Assembly (NCBI RefSeq): GCF_017468685.1
Contig: NZ_JAFUHT010000077.1
Span: 1 to 64,000, forward strand
Length of the DNA stretch: 64,000 nt
Direction: 5' to 3'
Origin: Methanobrevibacter sp.
Lineage (GTDB): Archaea; Methanobacteriota; Methanobacteria; Methanobacteriales; Methanobacteriaceae
The notes under the pieces are model-generated. The model saw only the letters and a program-made list of their open reading frames with translations. It ran no database searches and was not told the origin of the DNA. A program made the translations under genes and the position numbers. This document shows positions 17,916-26,963 of this stretch, in pieces (the stretch's first letter is position 1; each line of letters begins with the position of its first letter).

Positions 17916-18302
17916 GCTAGTGTTTATAATATAGCTTACGCTACTAATGTTTACAAGATATCCTAAGAATTTAGGATCATCTTTTAAATTTTTAAAATAA
18001 TCTAATTTTTCAATAATGTATTCCTTATTCTCATCCATCACGTTTAGGGAAAAGTACTGCATTCCGAGGGTGTATTCACGATTGTCTGTAAACACAGGCA
18101 CGACATATTCATCATGGTTGCCGTATGGGATTTTGACAGGTTTTGAATCCTCAACTGATATGATAAGAGGATTTTCGAGGATGTAATCTTTAATTTCCTG
18201 TTCCAATTTTAAAATAGCTTCCTGATTGTTGTTTTCACCCTGCATATAGACAAGGTTTATGTAGTTTTTCAGTTCCGGATTGGTTATTTCTTCAAGTTTC
18301 AT
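17907..18302 (-). CDS. SseB-like protein
   Basis: A 131-residue cytoplasmic protein with EYVVPVFTDNREYTLG and DPKFLGYLVN, the strand pattern (a PVFT-type strand, a helix, then a GxxxN strand) of SseB N-terminal domain proteins. It resembles the cluster at 41.2-42.4 kb in length, in the FTD-REY segment and in the final DxxFxGxxIN block. The role of stand-alone archaeal SseB-like proteins is unknown. The gene converges on the Mrp gene and their ends overlap by nine bases. Confidence 0.55.
   Translation of the reverse strand: MKLEEITNPELKNYINLVYMQGENNNQEAILKLEQEIKDYILENPLIISVEDSKPVKIPYGNHDEYVVPVFTDNREYTLGMQYFSLNVMDENKEYIIEKLDYFKNLKDDPKFLGYLVNISSVSYIINTSLL
17912..17939. repeat. Inverted repeat at the convergent gene ends
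   Basis: GTAAGCTA and TAGCTTAC, 12 bases apart, can form an eight-base stem where the Mrp gene and the minus-strand SseB-like gene overlap. No T-tract follows, so its use as a terminator is uncertain. Confidence 0.4.
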
Positions 18303-18340
18303 TGGAATTATATTTATATTTTTTAGTATATAATAATTCG

Positions 18341-18372
18341 ATTTAGGTTAAACTAAACTTTTATATTGTAGT
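18341..18372 (+). promoter_or_regulatory. TTTAG-N6-CTAAA palindrome next to a TATA-like box
   Basis: TTTAGGTTAAACTAAA at 18342-18357 is directly followed by TTTTATATTG. The same palindrome lies upstream of four other adhesin-like genes and of the GNAT/zinc-ribbon gene. Its TTAGG half-site resembles operator half-sites of DtxR/IdeR-family metal regulators; this link is inference. Confidence 0.5.
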
Positions 18373-18395
18373 TGAATCAAAAATATATTTCGTAC

Positions 18396-18412
18396 GTACT
18401 TGAGGTGAAATA
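18396..18412 (+). promoter_or_regulatory. Shared leader with GAGGTGA ribosome binding site before a TTG start
   Basis: The leader GTACTTGAGGTGAAA is shared with the genes at 23.4, 27.0 (shorter) and 34.6 kb. GAGGTGA ends four bases before TTG 18413. Confidence 0.65.
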
Positions 18413-21400
18413 TTGATTAATAAGAATAGATTTATTTTATTCCTATTATTTTTATTAATCATTGCTGTTCCGGTTAGCTTTGCTAGTGATAACGCTACTG
18501 CTGAAGTTATCGGAGAAATTGAAGTAGTTAATGATACTTTGACGATTAGTGATGATGATGAAATTTTAGGAGCTGGCGATGTATATTTTGATGCATCTGC
18601 AACATCAAATGGAGATGGAACACAATCAAAACCATATAATACTGTGACTTCTTCCAATCTGGGTACAACCAATCATTTTGCACCCGGAACATACAGGATT
18701 AGCAGCAGTTTATCTTCATATACTTCTTATGAAGGGATGAGTTTCATAGGCAAAAACAAGGACACCACCATTCTGCAATACATGGGCAGTGATACTTTTA
18801 TCAAAACAAGCAATTCAATCACATTCAATGGTATCACTCTTAAAGGCGGAAGCATTCAGACATCCGGTGGAACCTTAACTGCAACAGACACTATTTTTGA
18901 CAGCGGTGTTGCAGTTGAAGAAACAGAAGATGACAATTATAAATATGGAAACTCCTATGGAGGAGCAATCAAACAGGCTGCATCAACCGGTCTTGATTGG
19001 GGAAGCATTTTTGGAGGAGGATCATCTTCCACTCAGACAATGACTTTTACCAATTGCATATTCAGAAACAATTATGCTGCCTATGGTGGAGCGATATATT
19101 CCGAAAAAGGAACAATAACTGTTACTAATTCCAAATTTGAAAACAATCATGCTGAAAATGGTGGAGGTGCCATTGCAGCTTTAAACGGCGTTACTCTAAC
19201 AGTTAACGGCTGTGAATTTATAAATGATTATTCAATGTATGATGCCGGAGGTGCAATATATCTGTTTAATGTTACTTCAGCATCCATACAAAACACCAAG
19301 TTCAATAACTGTAATGCTGCAATAGGTGGAGCTATAGCTTCCTTAATATCACCGGTTACTGTAACTGGTTCCAATTTCAGTTCAAACAGGGCAAATTGGA
19401 TTGGTGGAGCTGTATTTTCAATGTATGGATCATTAACTGTTAAAAGTTCTGATTTTTTAGAAAATTCAGCTTATCATGGAGGAGCAATCTATGCAGATAA
19501 TTTAACAAACTTTGAAGTAAACGGTGGAATCTTTGAAAAAAATAAAGCTAATGCATCAGCAGGTGCAATATTTGCATTCACAAATAAAGTGAATAAAATT
19601 ACAAATCCTACATATATATCAAATACTGCTAATGAGTATAATGATTTATATGAAACCGATAGAATTGAATTAGACCTTGGAAGCGATGATTATGAAATGA
19701 TTCAATACAAATCAGACTATGAGGGGTCACTGCCGCAAAAATATGATTTAAGAACATTGAATCAGGTCACACCTGTAAAAGATCAGGGAAGAAGCGGAAA
19801 CTGCTGGGCATTTGCAACAATGGCAACACTTGAATCAGCAATTCTTAAGGCAACCGGTAAAAAAGTTATCTTATCTGAAGGAAACCTGAAAAATCTTGCA
19901 AACATTTATTCTGATATCGGCTGGAGATATGAAACCAACAACGGTGGAATGTATCCGTTTGTATATGGTTATCTGACCAGCTGGGCAGGACCTGTTCTTG
20001 CATCACTTGATCCGACAGATGATTGGGATGTAATAGCACCGATTATTAACAGTGCTGTTCATGTTCAAAATATTTTATTTTTACAGAGAACTTCATTCAC
20101 AGATAATAATGCCATTAAAAAAGCTATAATGGATTATGGAGCAGTATGTTCTGAAATATACTGGTCAAGCAGTTATTTGAGTGGCAATAATTATTATTAC
20201 AGTGGAGACTCCGGAAGAAACCATGCAATCAGTGTAGTTGGATGGGATGATACAAAGACAATCTCCGGAGCTCCGGGCAAAGGTGCATGGATAATTAAAA
20301 ACAGCTACGGCTCACACAGGGGAGACGGCGGATACTACTATGTATCATATTATGATAAATCATTGTTCAAGGTATATGATGAATCATATAATTCCTTTGC
20401 TGTGGTATTCAATGATACAGTCAAATTCAACAAAAATTACCAGTATGATGCTGCATTTACCGATTATTTCCTGACACCGACCTATAATAAGGTAATGTGG
20501 TATAAGAATACATTCACATCAACAGGAAATGATATTCTCTCAGCATTTTCAACATACTTCAGAAAAGTGACAAACTGGCAGGCACAGATATTTGTAAATG
20601 ATGAGCTTAAATTAACCCAAACAGGCAAATCCGATGCTGGTTACTGGACTATAAACTTAAATGAGGAAATACCATTAAAATTAGGGGATAAGTTCACAAT
20701 ATCATTAAAGATTGAATGTACAAGCACAGCAGACATTCCGATTTCTGAATATGGTGCGGCATACACTATGGTTAAGGAGTATTTCCAGCCTGGAGTGTCA
20801 TTCTTCAGTACCGATGGTGTGACCTGGACTGATTTTTACGGATACACTGCCTCATTTGGAAGCGGTGAATCAGGACACAACTATTACAATCAGGTAGCAT
20901 GTATTAAGGCGTTTACAAAAGAAGGTCTTAAGGAATTTTTAAACACAACTTGCGAAATATTATCTGTTAATTCAACAAATGTTGTTGTAGGCATTAAAGA
21001 CCAAAGAAATGGAAACATTAACACAGGTGAAGTTGAAATAATTATCGATGGAGTTAAACAGACAATAAAAGTATCTAATTCAAAAGCAGTATTGGACACC
21101 TATTTAAAACATGGAACTCACACAATTAATGTAAATTATTTGCCAAATCAGTATTATAACACTTCAAGCATATCTCAAACAGTCACTTTACCTAAAGAAA
21201 ATCCAATAATTATTATTGAATCAGATAATATTCAATATGGCAGTGATTTGGAAGTTAAGATAACTTTAACAAATGCAATTGGTCAGATTATCACAATACC
21301 TTTTAATGTTGAAATAAATGGTAAAAATTATGATAAAAATGAATTCAGCGTATCTAAGTTATCACCAAATGATTATACAATTAAAGTGCAGACAACATCA

Positions 21401-23287
21401 ACAGATGACTTCAATACAGTGTCTTTAACAAAAACAGTAACTGTATCAAAACTAACTCCAACACTTAAATTGGAAATTAATGATGTAAATGTCGCAGAAA
21501 AAATAACCGTTAAGGCAATACTGTCCAATAACATTACAGGAACAGTAAATGTGGTTATAAATGGTGAAAAGCATCAAATCAATGTTGAAAATGGTGAAGG
21601 AACAGCATTAATCAATAATGATTTAAATGCAAAATCATATATTGCATCTGCAACATTTGATGGTGATGATTATTATTCAGTTACAACAGCTCAAAAAACC
21701 TTCAATGTCAAAAAAATCACTCCTGCATTAACAATTCTTGATGACGATATTGTTGAAGGAGAAACTGCCGTTATTAAAGTATATCTGCCTAAAGATATTG
21801 GAGATGAATTGGTCTTAACAATTAATTCACAAAGCATTAAGTCTAAAGCCTCAAACGGTGAAGTTAATTTCACAGTTAACGGATTGACTTTAGGCAAATA
21901 TGATTATACAGTAAGCTTTGAGGGCAATTCAAAATATAATTCACAATCAGTATCTGATTCAATTGAAGTACTTGAAAAAGCCAAAAAACAAGTGAACTTA
22001 ACAGTAACTGATTCATTAATGGGTAGCTCTATTTTAATTAATGTGGAATTGCCAGTTGATGTGACTGGTAGTGTAACACTTAATTTTGATTCATTGGTAT
22101 TTGTTAAAACACCAGTCAATGGAAAAACCTCATTTAAAATCAATAATCTGGAAAATAATGTATATAATTATACTGTAATATTTGAAGGAGACGTGAATTA
22201 TAAATCAGGAGATGTAAAAAAATCATTAACAGTTAATCAAAAAGCAGATCCAGGATTAAAGGTCAGTCATGTTATAAATAAAAATTCAGCTGTAATTAAC
22301 GTTGAACTTGACAATAACGTAGATGGTGAGGTCTATCTGACATTTAATCATCAGGATTTATCAAAACAAATTGTTAATGGTAAAGCAGTATTTGAAATGA
22401 ATAATCTTGAAAATGGAGTTTATGATTATAGGGTTTACTTTAATGAAAATGATAAGTTCAAATCAGCTTCTTTTGACGGTTCCTTAACTGTTAATGTAAA
22501 AAATAATGTTGAATCAACCATTAATGCAGAAAACATGGTTAGAGCATATTTCAGTGGAAATGATTTCCAGGCAACATTCACAGACCAATACGGCAACCTG
22601 CTTGTAAATAAGCAGGTCACATTCATTGTTAATGGAAATGAATATGTTACTTTAACTGATTCATATGGTGTCGGAAAACTAAAAAACAACTTTATGGTCG
22701 GAACCTATTCAGTATTGATTGAAAACCCTGCAACAGGGCAAAATGTTACTAAAACCATGACAATTGTAGATAGGATTGTTGAGAATAATGATGTTACATT
22801 AGACTACTCTTATTCTTCAATATTTAAAGTTAGGGTTTATGGGGATAATGGTAATCCTGTAGGTTCAGGTGAAATTGTCAAGTTTAAGATTAATAATAAG
22901 GAGTATTCAGCAAAAACTGACAGCAACGGTTATGCAAGCTTATTGATTAAGGATTTAACTCCAAAAACATATTCAATTACTACTGAATATAAGGGCGTGA
23001 GTGTTCATAACACAGTCATCGTTAAGCAAATCTTAAAAGCAAAAAATAAGAATTTTAAGCGTTTTAAGGTTAAAAAATACTCAGCCACTTTAAAAACTTC
23101 AACTGGTAAGGCCATTAAGGGAAAAATTATCAAATTTAAGATTAAAGGTAAAACCTATAAGGCTAAAACCAATAAGAAGGGAATTGCTACTATTAAGATA
23201 AAAAATTTAACCAAACTCGGTAAATATAAGATTACCATTAGTTATCTTAAAACCAGCATTAAAAAAACCATTAAAATTAAACGATAA
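18413..23287 (+). CDS. Adhesin-like protein with beta-helix, papain-type peptidase and Ig-like repeats
   Basis: A 1624-residue secreted protein starting at TTG. The signal peptide ends PVSFA; acidic residues follow. Residues about 60-410 are GGAI / FxxN beta-helix coils. Residues ~438-650 form a C1A peptidase domain with all four active-site residues: Gln458, Cys464 (GNCWAF), His604 (NHAISVVGWDD) and Asn630 (KNSYG). A lectin-like beta domain normally linked to such peptidases follows (NYQYDAAFTDYF onward, ~675-800). About seven Ig-like repeats come next (~840-1410), then an Ig-like linker and the basic C-terminal domain. The protein should sit outside the cell and may cut surface, host or partner proteins; substrate is unknown. 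Conserved residues suggest an active enzyme. Confidence 0.88.
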   Translation: MINKNRFILFLLFLLIIAVPVSFASDNATAEVIGEIEVVNDTLTISDDDEILGAGDVYFDASATSNGDGTQSKPYNTVTSSNLGTTNHFAPGTYRISSSLSSYTSYEGMSFIGKNKDTTILQYMGSDTFIKTSNSITFNGITLKGGSIQTSGGTLTATDTIFDSGVAVEETEDDNYKYGNSYGGAIKQAASTGLDWGSIFGGGSSSTQTMTFTNCIFRNNYAAYGGAIYSEKGTITVTNSKFENNHAENGGGAIAALNGVTLTVNGCEFINDYSMYDAGGAIYLFNVTSASIQNTKFNNCNAAIGGAIASLISPVTVTGSNFSSNRANWIGGAVFSMYGSLTVKSSDFLENSAYHGGAIYADNLTNFEVNGGIFEKNKANASAGAIFAFTNKVNKITNPTYISNTANEYNDLYETDRIELDLGSDDYEMIQYKSDYEGSLPQKYDLRTLNQVTPVKDQGRSGNCWAFATMATLESAILKATGKKVILSEGNLKNLANIYSDIGWRYETNNGGMYPFVYGYLTSWAGPVLASLDPTDDWDVIAPIINSAVHVQNILFLQRTSFTDNNAIKKAIMDYGAVCSEIYWSSSYLSGNNYYYSGDSGRNHAISVVGWDDTKTISGAPGKGAWIIKNSYGSHRGDGGYYYVSYYDKSLFKVYDESYNSFAVVFNDTVKFNKNYQYDAAFTDYFLTPTYNKVMWYKNTFTSTGNDILSAFSTYFRKVTNWQAQIFVNDELKLTQTGKSDAGYWTINLNEEIPLKLGDKFTISLKIECTSTADIPISEYGAAYTMVKEYFQPGVSFFSTDGVTWTDFYGYTASFGSGESGHNYYNQVACIKAFTKEGLKEFLNTTCEILSVNSTNVVVGIKDQRNGNINTGEVEIIIDGVKQTIKVSNSKAVLDTYLKHGTHTINVNYLPNQYYNTSSISQTVTLPKENPIIIIESDNIQYGSDLEVKITLTNAIGQIITIPFNVEINGKNYDKNEFSVSKLSPNDYTIKVQTTSTDDFNTVSLTKTVTVSKLTPTLKLEINDVNVAEKITVKAILSNNITGTVNVVINGEKHQINVENGEGTALINNDLNAKSYIASATFDGDDYYSVTTAQKTFNVKKITPALTILDDDIVEGETAVIKVYLPKDIGDELVLTINSQSIKSKASNGEVNFTVNGLTLGKYDYTVSFEGNSKYNSQSVSDSIEVLEKAKKQVNLTVTDSLMGSSILINVELPVDVTGSVTLNFDSLVFVKTPVNGKTSFKINNLENNVYNYTVIFEGDVNYKSGDVKKSLTVNQKADPGLKVSHVINKNSAVINVELDNNVDGEVYLTFNHQDLSKQIVNGKAVFEMNNLENGVYDYRVYFNENDKFKSASFDGSLTVNVKNNVESTINAENMVRAYFSGNDFQATFTDQYGNLLVNKQVTFIVNGNEYVTLTDSYGVGKLKNNFMVGTYSVLIENPATGQNVTKTMTIVDRIVENNDVTLDYSYSSIFKVRVYGDNGNPVGSGEIVKFKINNKEYSAKTDSNGYASLLIKDLTPKTYSITTEYKGVSVHNTVIVKQILKAKNKNFKRFKVKKYSATLKTSTGKAIKGKIIKFKIKGKTYKAKTNKKGIATIKIKNLTKLGKYKITISYLKTSIKKTIKIKR

Positions 23288-23316
23288 GGTTACCAGCCTT
23301 ATCAATTTCTTTTTTT
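23283..23316 (+). terminator. Hairpin plus T-tract terminator containing the stop codon
   Basis: GATAAGG (23283-23289) pairs with CCTTATC (23297-23303) around a seven-base loop and is followed by a T-rich tract. The TAA stop codon lies inside the 5' arm. Confidence 0.75.
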
Positions 23317-23327
23317 AAAATTGTTTT

Positions 23328-23353
23328 ATTTAGGTACAACTAAATTTATATAT
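23328..23353 (+). promoter_or_regulatory. Palindrome ATTTAG-N6-CTAAAT abutting a TATA-like box
   Basis: ATTTAGGTACAACTAAAT at 23328-23345 runs straight into TTTATATATT. The exact reverse complement of these 18 bases lies at 34503-34520 upstream of another adhesin gene, so the element works without fixed orientation. Confidence 0.6.
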
Positions 23354-23401
23354 TTTAATCTCCATAAATAAACTTGATATAAAATATTTTATATCGCGTG
23401 T

Positions 23402-23419
23402 GTACTTGGAGGTGAAATA
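23402..23419 (+). promoter_or_regulatory. Shared leader with GGAGGTGA before an ATT start
   Basis: GTACTTGGAGGTGAAA leader; GGAGGTGA at 23408-23415 ends four bases before ATT 23420. Confidence 0.65.
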
Positions 23420-26400
23420 ATTAATAAAAGCGTGAAGCTAATTTTCATGTTGATTTTAACAATAAGTATAATATCTATTTGTTTAGGAAGCGTATCTGCT
23501 GAAAATTTAGAAGATATCAACTCAACAGTAATGGATATTGAAGAAAACCTACAAATAACTGATATTGATTTTGAATCAACTAATGATGAAATATTGGCAG
23601 TTTCTGATGAATCAGATGATGCTTTACAGGCAGATGGAGTTAGTCTGTCAGTTGTAAATCAAAAATCATCTTATTCAAAATCTGATAGCGTAACTGTTAA
23701 AATGGGAACTTACAGTATGGCATCAGGTAGTGATCAGGTATCAGTTTATCTGAATAATAAAAATATTGCAACAACAACCTATAAGATCATAACGACTTCT
23801 GGTTATACAATACCATTAAGCGCTGCTCAAAGTGGAAGCAATTCCATTTATTGTTCATTTACAGCATCAGGAATATGGTCATTAACATCCGATACAGTCA
23901 CAGTTACAGTAACTGGTGGAGGATCAGATATTCCTGTAGGAGATGGTTCTGCTACAATTTCCATTTATGATATGGTTTATCCTTCTCAGTCTACTATTAC
24001 TTCTAATGGGGATTATGTTAGTGATATTGCGTATACTATTACTAAATCCGGTGATGGTTTCAGTGATGAAAGTTTGGAATTGATTATTAACGGTCAAAGT
24101 ATTGGTTCAACTACTCCTAATTCTTATAATCGTTTAGGTAATTTGACTTTTACTGAAGATAATGAATGGACTTTGCAGATTGTCTATTCTGCTTTATATA
24201 ATGGTAAAACTGTTACTGCTACAAGTAATACTTTAACATTTGTCACCAGAAATACTAGTGGCGGAGGTAATGGAAGTTCTACAGAAGATGGTTCTGCATC
24301 AATTTTTATTTATGATATGGCTTATCCTTCTCAGTCTACTATTACTTCTAATGGGGATTATGTTAGTGATATTGCTTATTCTATTACCAAATCCGGTGAT
24401 GGTTTCAGTGATGAAAGTTTGGAATTGATTATTAACGGTCAAAGTATTGGTTCAACTACTCCTAATTCTTATAATCGTTTAGGTAATCTCACATTTGATG
24501 AGGATAATACATGGACTTTAAAAGTTATTTACACTGCAACTGTAAATGGTAAAACAATTACTGCAGAAAGTAATGAATTAACATTTATAACAACAGGAAC
24601 AAGCGGTGGAAATGGTGGAGATAATCCTCAGCCTAGTGGCGAAATGCAAATAATAATTAGGGATGCAAATTATCCAAATAATTCAGTCATTTCATTAAAT
24701 GATAAGTATAATGCTTTAATCCAGTATTATGTAACTGTTCCATCAGGTTATATTGCAACAAATGAAATAATAATTTTATGCAATGGTGAAGCAATAACTA
24801 CAATTCAAAATCCTTCAGATAGAACCTATACTACAATTGGAGGTACATTCCTGCTTAATGAAACTGGTGATTATGTATTCACAGCTCAATATAAGTATGT
24901 GGTATGGTTATCTGATGTGCATGGTGACATTTACAGTAATTCAATTACTTATCATGTAACAATTTCTGATGACATTGATCCTGTGGTCAAACCGGCTTTA
25001 TCCATAAATGTTGATGATGTGAATTATCCAAATGAAGTTACAGCTGTTGTTAAATCAAATATTGATGGAATTTATATTGTAAAAATTGATGGTAATCAAA
25101 AAGAGGTCACTGTAAGCGGAGGAAGCGGAAGTGTTAATTTTGCTTTACCTGCAAAAACATATACTGCAACAGTAGAATCCAAAACTGATTCATCCATTAA
25201 AAATTCAACAACTTTTACAGTAAAAAGTATTTCCAAAACAACACCTGCAATTAACTCAAATGTTGTTGTCAGTAATAATAAAGCTACAATAACTGTTAAC
25301 TTACCGAATGATATTAATAATGAGAAAATAACTGTTAGTTTAAACGGTCAAAATTCCAAAGAAGCTATACTGAATAATGGTATTGCAACTGTTGATTTTG
25401 ATAATTTAAATGATGGGGATTACTCATACACCATTAGTTATGCTGGAAACGACAGGTATAATGATGCAAGCATTACCAAAACATTCACAATTGAGGATGA
25501 AAATGTTAATCCTGTATCTCAAAGATTAACAATTGCAGTTGATGATGTTGAATATCCTGCACAGGTAAAAGTAATTGTCAAATCTGATGTTGATGGTGAT
25601 TATATAGTAACTATTGGTGAAAATTCAAAAGTTGTGAAAGTGTCTGGAGGAGTCGGAAGTGAAACTTTTACTTTAGCTCCAAATAACTATACTGCAAACG
25701 TAATGTCTAAAACAGATTCTTCATTCAAAAACGCAACCTCATTTAAAGTTTTAAAAGCAAACATAAAAGATGATGAAGCATTAAACATTAGTATTGCAGA
25801 TGATTCAAATTCTCCAACATTTTCAATAGATTTGGATGGTGCTACCGGAACATTCACCGTTAATGTTGATGGCAACGATTATCAAACAAAAGAACTCGAA
25901 AACGGTAAGGCATCAATAACCCTTGATGGTTTAAATGAAGGAAATCACAGCGTCGTTATCAGTTACTCAGGAGATAATAATTACCAATCCATTACAAAAA
26001 CAACAGTATTGATTGTTAAAAACAATATTGTAATTATAAGTAATGAAACCAATAATAATCAAAATGGCAGTGCAGATTATACAGGACCTACTGTCGAAGC
26101 TGGTGATTTAAAAAGAGCAGTTAACAGTCCATATGATTTTAAAGCCACATTCTATGACAAAAATGGTCAATTATTAAAAGATAGTGAAGTTAACTTTATT
26201 GTCAATGGTAATGATCATATTGTCAAAACTGATGAATTTGGTGTTGCTAAATTAGTAAATTGTCTTGTCAGCGGTACATATTCCATTGAAATCAGGAATT
26301 TGGCTTCTGGTGAAACATTAACCAAAAAAGCAACAATTGTTGATAGGATTACTCAAAATAGAGATATTAATGTTGATTACTCTTATTCAGCAAATTATAA

Positions 26401-26863
26401 AATCAGATTATATGCAGATAATGGACAGGCAGTTGGCGCTAATGAAAGAGTCATAATAACATTAAATAATGTTAAATACTCAGTAATGACTGATAAAAAC
26501 GGTGATGTCAGCTTTAAAGTCAGTGGTTTATTGCCTGGAACTTATACTATCACTGCCGAATATAAGGGAGTTAAAGTATCAAATAAGGTTGCTGTAAAAC
26601 AAATCCTAAAAGCCAAAAATGCCAAGTTTAAAAAATCCAAAAAGGTTAAAAAGTACAAGGTGACTTTAAAGACTTCTTCAGGCAAAGCCATAAAAGGTAA
26701 AAAGATTACTTTAAAAGTAAAAGGAAAAACCTATAAGGCTAAAACCAACAAGAAGGGAGTTGCAACCTTCAAGATTAAAAACTTGAAAAAAGTGGGCAAG
26801 TTTAAAGCAACAATCAGATATCTTAAAACTTCCATCAAAAAAACAATTACTGTTAGAAGATAA
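23420..26863 (+). CDS. Secreted Ig-like repeat surface protein with basic C-terminus, ATT start
   Basis: A 1147-residue product if read from ATT 23420; a GTG at 23432 is the first conventional start but is too far (16 bases) from the strong GGAGGTGA. Signal peptide ends LGSVSA. There are no beta-helix coils and no peptidase. The body is a string of Ig-like domains; two near the N-terminus (around residues 176-290 and 291-395) are almost identical, separated by Gly/Ser linkers (TGGGSD, SGGGNGSS, SGGNGGDN). The end is an Ig-like domain with YKIRLYADNGQAVG and the basic domain (GKAIKGKKITLKVKGK). Likely a stalk-like cell-surface fibre; binding partner unknown. Confidence 0.8.
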   Translation: MNKSVKLIFMLILTISIISICLGSVSAENLEDINSTVMDIEENLQITDIDFESTNDEILAVSDESDDALQADGVSLSVVNQKSSYSKSDSVTVKMGTYSMASGSDQVSVYLNNKNIATTTYKIITTSGYTIPLSAAQSGSNSIYCSFTASGIWSLTSDTVTVTVTGGGSDIPVGDGSATISIYDMVYPSQSTITSNGDYVSDIAYTITKSGDGFSDESLELIINGQSIGSTTPNSYNRLGNLTFTEDNEWTLQIVYSALYNGKTVTATSNTLTFVTRNTSGGGNGSSTEDGSASIFIYDMAYPSQSTITSNGDYVSDIAYSITKSGDGFSDESLELIINGQSIGSTTPNSYNRLGNLTFDEDNTWTLKVIYTATVNGKTITAESNELTFITTGTSGGNGGDNPQPSGEMQIIIRDANYPNNSVISLNDKYNALIQYYVTVPSGYIATNEIIILCNGEAITTIQNPSDRTYTTIGGTFLLNETGDYVFTAQYKYVVWLSDVHGDIYSNSITYHVTISDDIDPVVKPALSINVDDVNYPNEVTAVVKSNIDGIYIVKIDGNQKEVTVSGGSGSVNFALPAKTYTATVESKTDSSIKNSTTFTVKSISKTTPAINSNVVVSNNKATITVNLPNDINNEKITVSLNGQNSKEAILNNGIATVDFDNLNDGDYSYTISYAGNDRYNDASITKTFTIEDENVNPVSQRLTIAVDDVEYPAQVKVIVKSDVDGDYIVTIGENSKVVKVSGGVGSETFTLAPNNYTANVMSKTDSSFKNATSFKVLKANIKDDEALNISIADDSNSPTFSIDLDGATGTFTVNVDGNDYQTKELENGKASITLDGLNEGNHSVVISYSGDNNYQSITKTTVLIVKNNIVIISNETNNNQNGSADYTGPTVEAGDLKRAVNSPYDFKATFYDKNGQLLKDSEVNFIVNGNDHIVKTDEFGVAKLVNCLVSGTYSIEIRNLASGETLTKKATIVDRITQNRDINVDYSYSANYKIRLYADNGQAVGANERVIITLNNVKYSVMTDKNGDVSFKVSGLLPGTYTITAEYKGVKVSNKVAVKQILKAKNAKFKKSKKVKKYKVTLKTSSGKAIKGKKITLKVKGKTYKAKTNKKGVATFKIKNLKKVGKFKATIRYLKTSIKKTITVRR
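23946..24505 (+). repeat. In-frame tandem duplication, 345-base period
   Basis: The block from about 23946 repeats from about 24291 with a period of 345 bases (115 codons; compare CCTTCTCAGT at 23981 and 24326). For about 200 bases only a few differences exist. It duplicates one Ig-like module. Confidence 0.85.
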
Positions 26864-26890
26864 TTTATTTATCTTCTTTTTTCTTTTTTT
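26855..26890 (+). terminator. Hairpin plus T-tract terminator containing the stop codon
   Basis: AGAAGATAA (26855-26863) pairs with TTATCTTCT (26869-26877) and is followed by a T-rich tract. The last codon and TAA stop make up the 5' arm. Confidence 0.7.
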
Positions 26891-26897
26891 TAAACAC

Positions 26898-26915
26898 GTT
26901 TAGGTTTACCAAAAT
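26898..26915 (+). promoter_or_regulatory. TTTAG-N6-C(A)AAA palindrome, weaker copy
   Basis: GTTTAGGTTTACCAAAAT keeps the left half of the element and a degenerate right half. It lies 49 bases before the ATG of the next adhesin-like gene. Confidence 0.4.
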
Positions 26916-26963
26916 ATTATTAATAACCTCAAATAAAAATATATTCGTACTTGAGGTTTTTAT

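Noticed and set aside
23000-23287. Lys-rich C-terminal segments as histone-like or DNA-binding domains
   Set aside because: They always follow secreted, Ig-like parts behind signal peptides, so a wall-facing role fits better than nucleic-acid binding.
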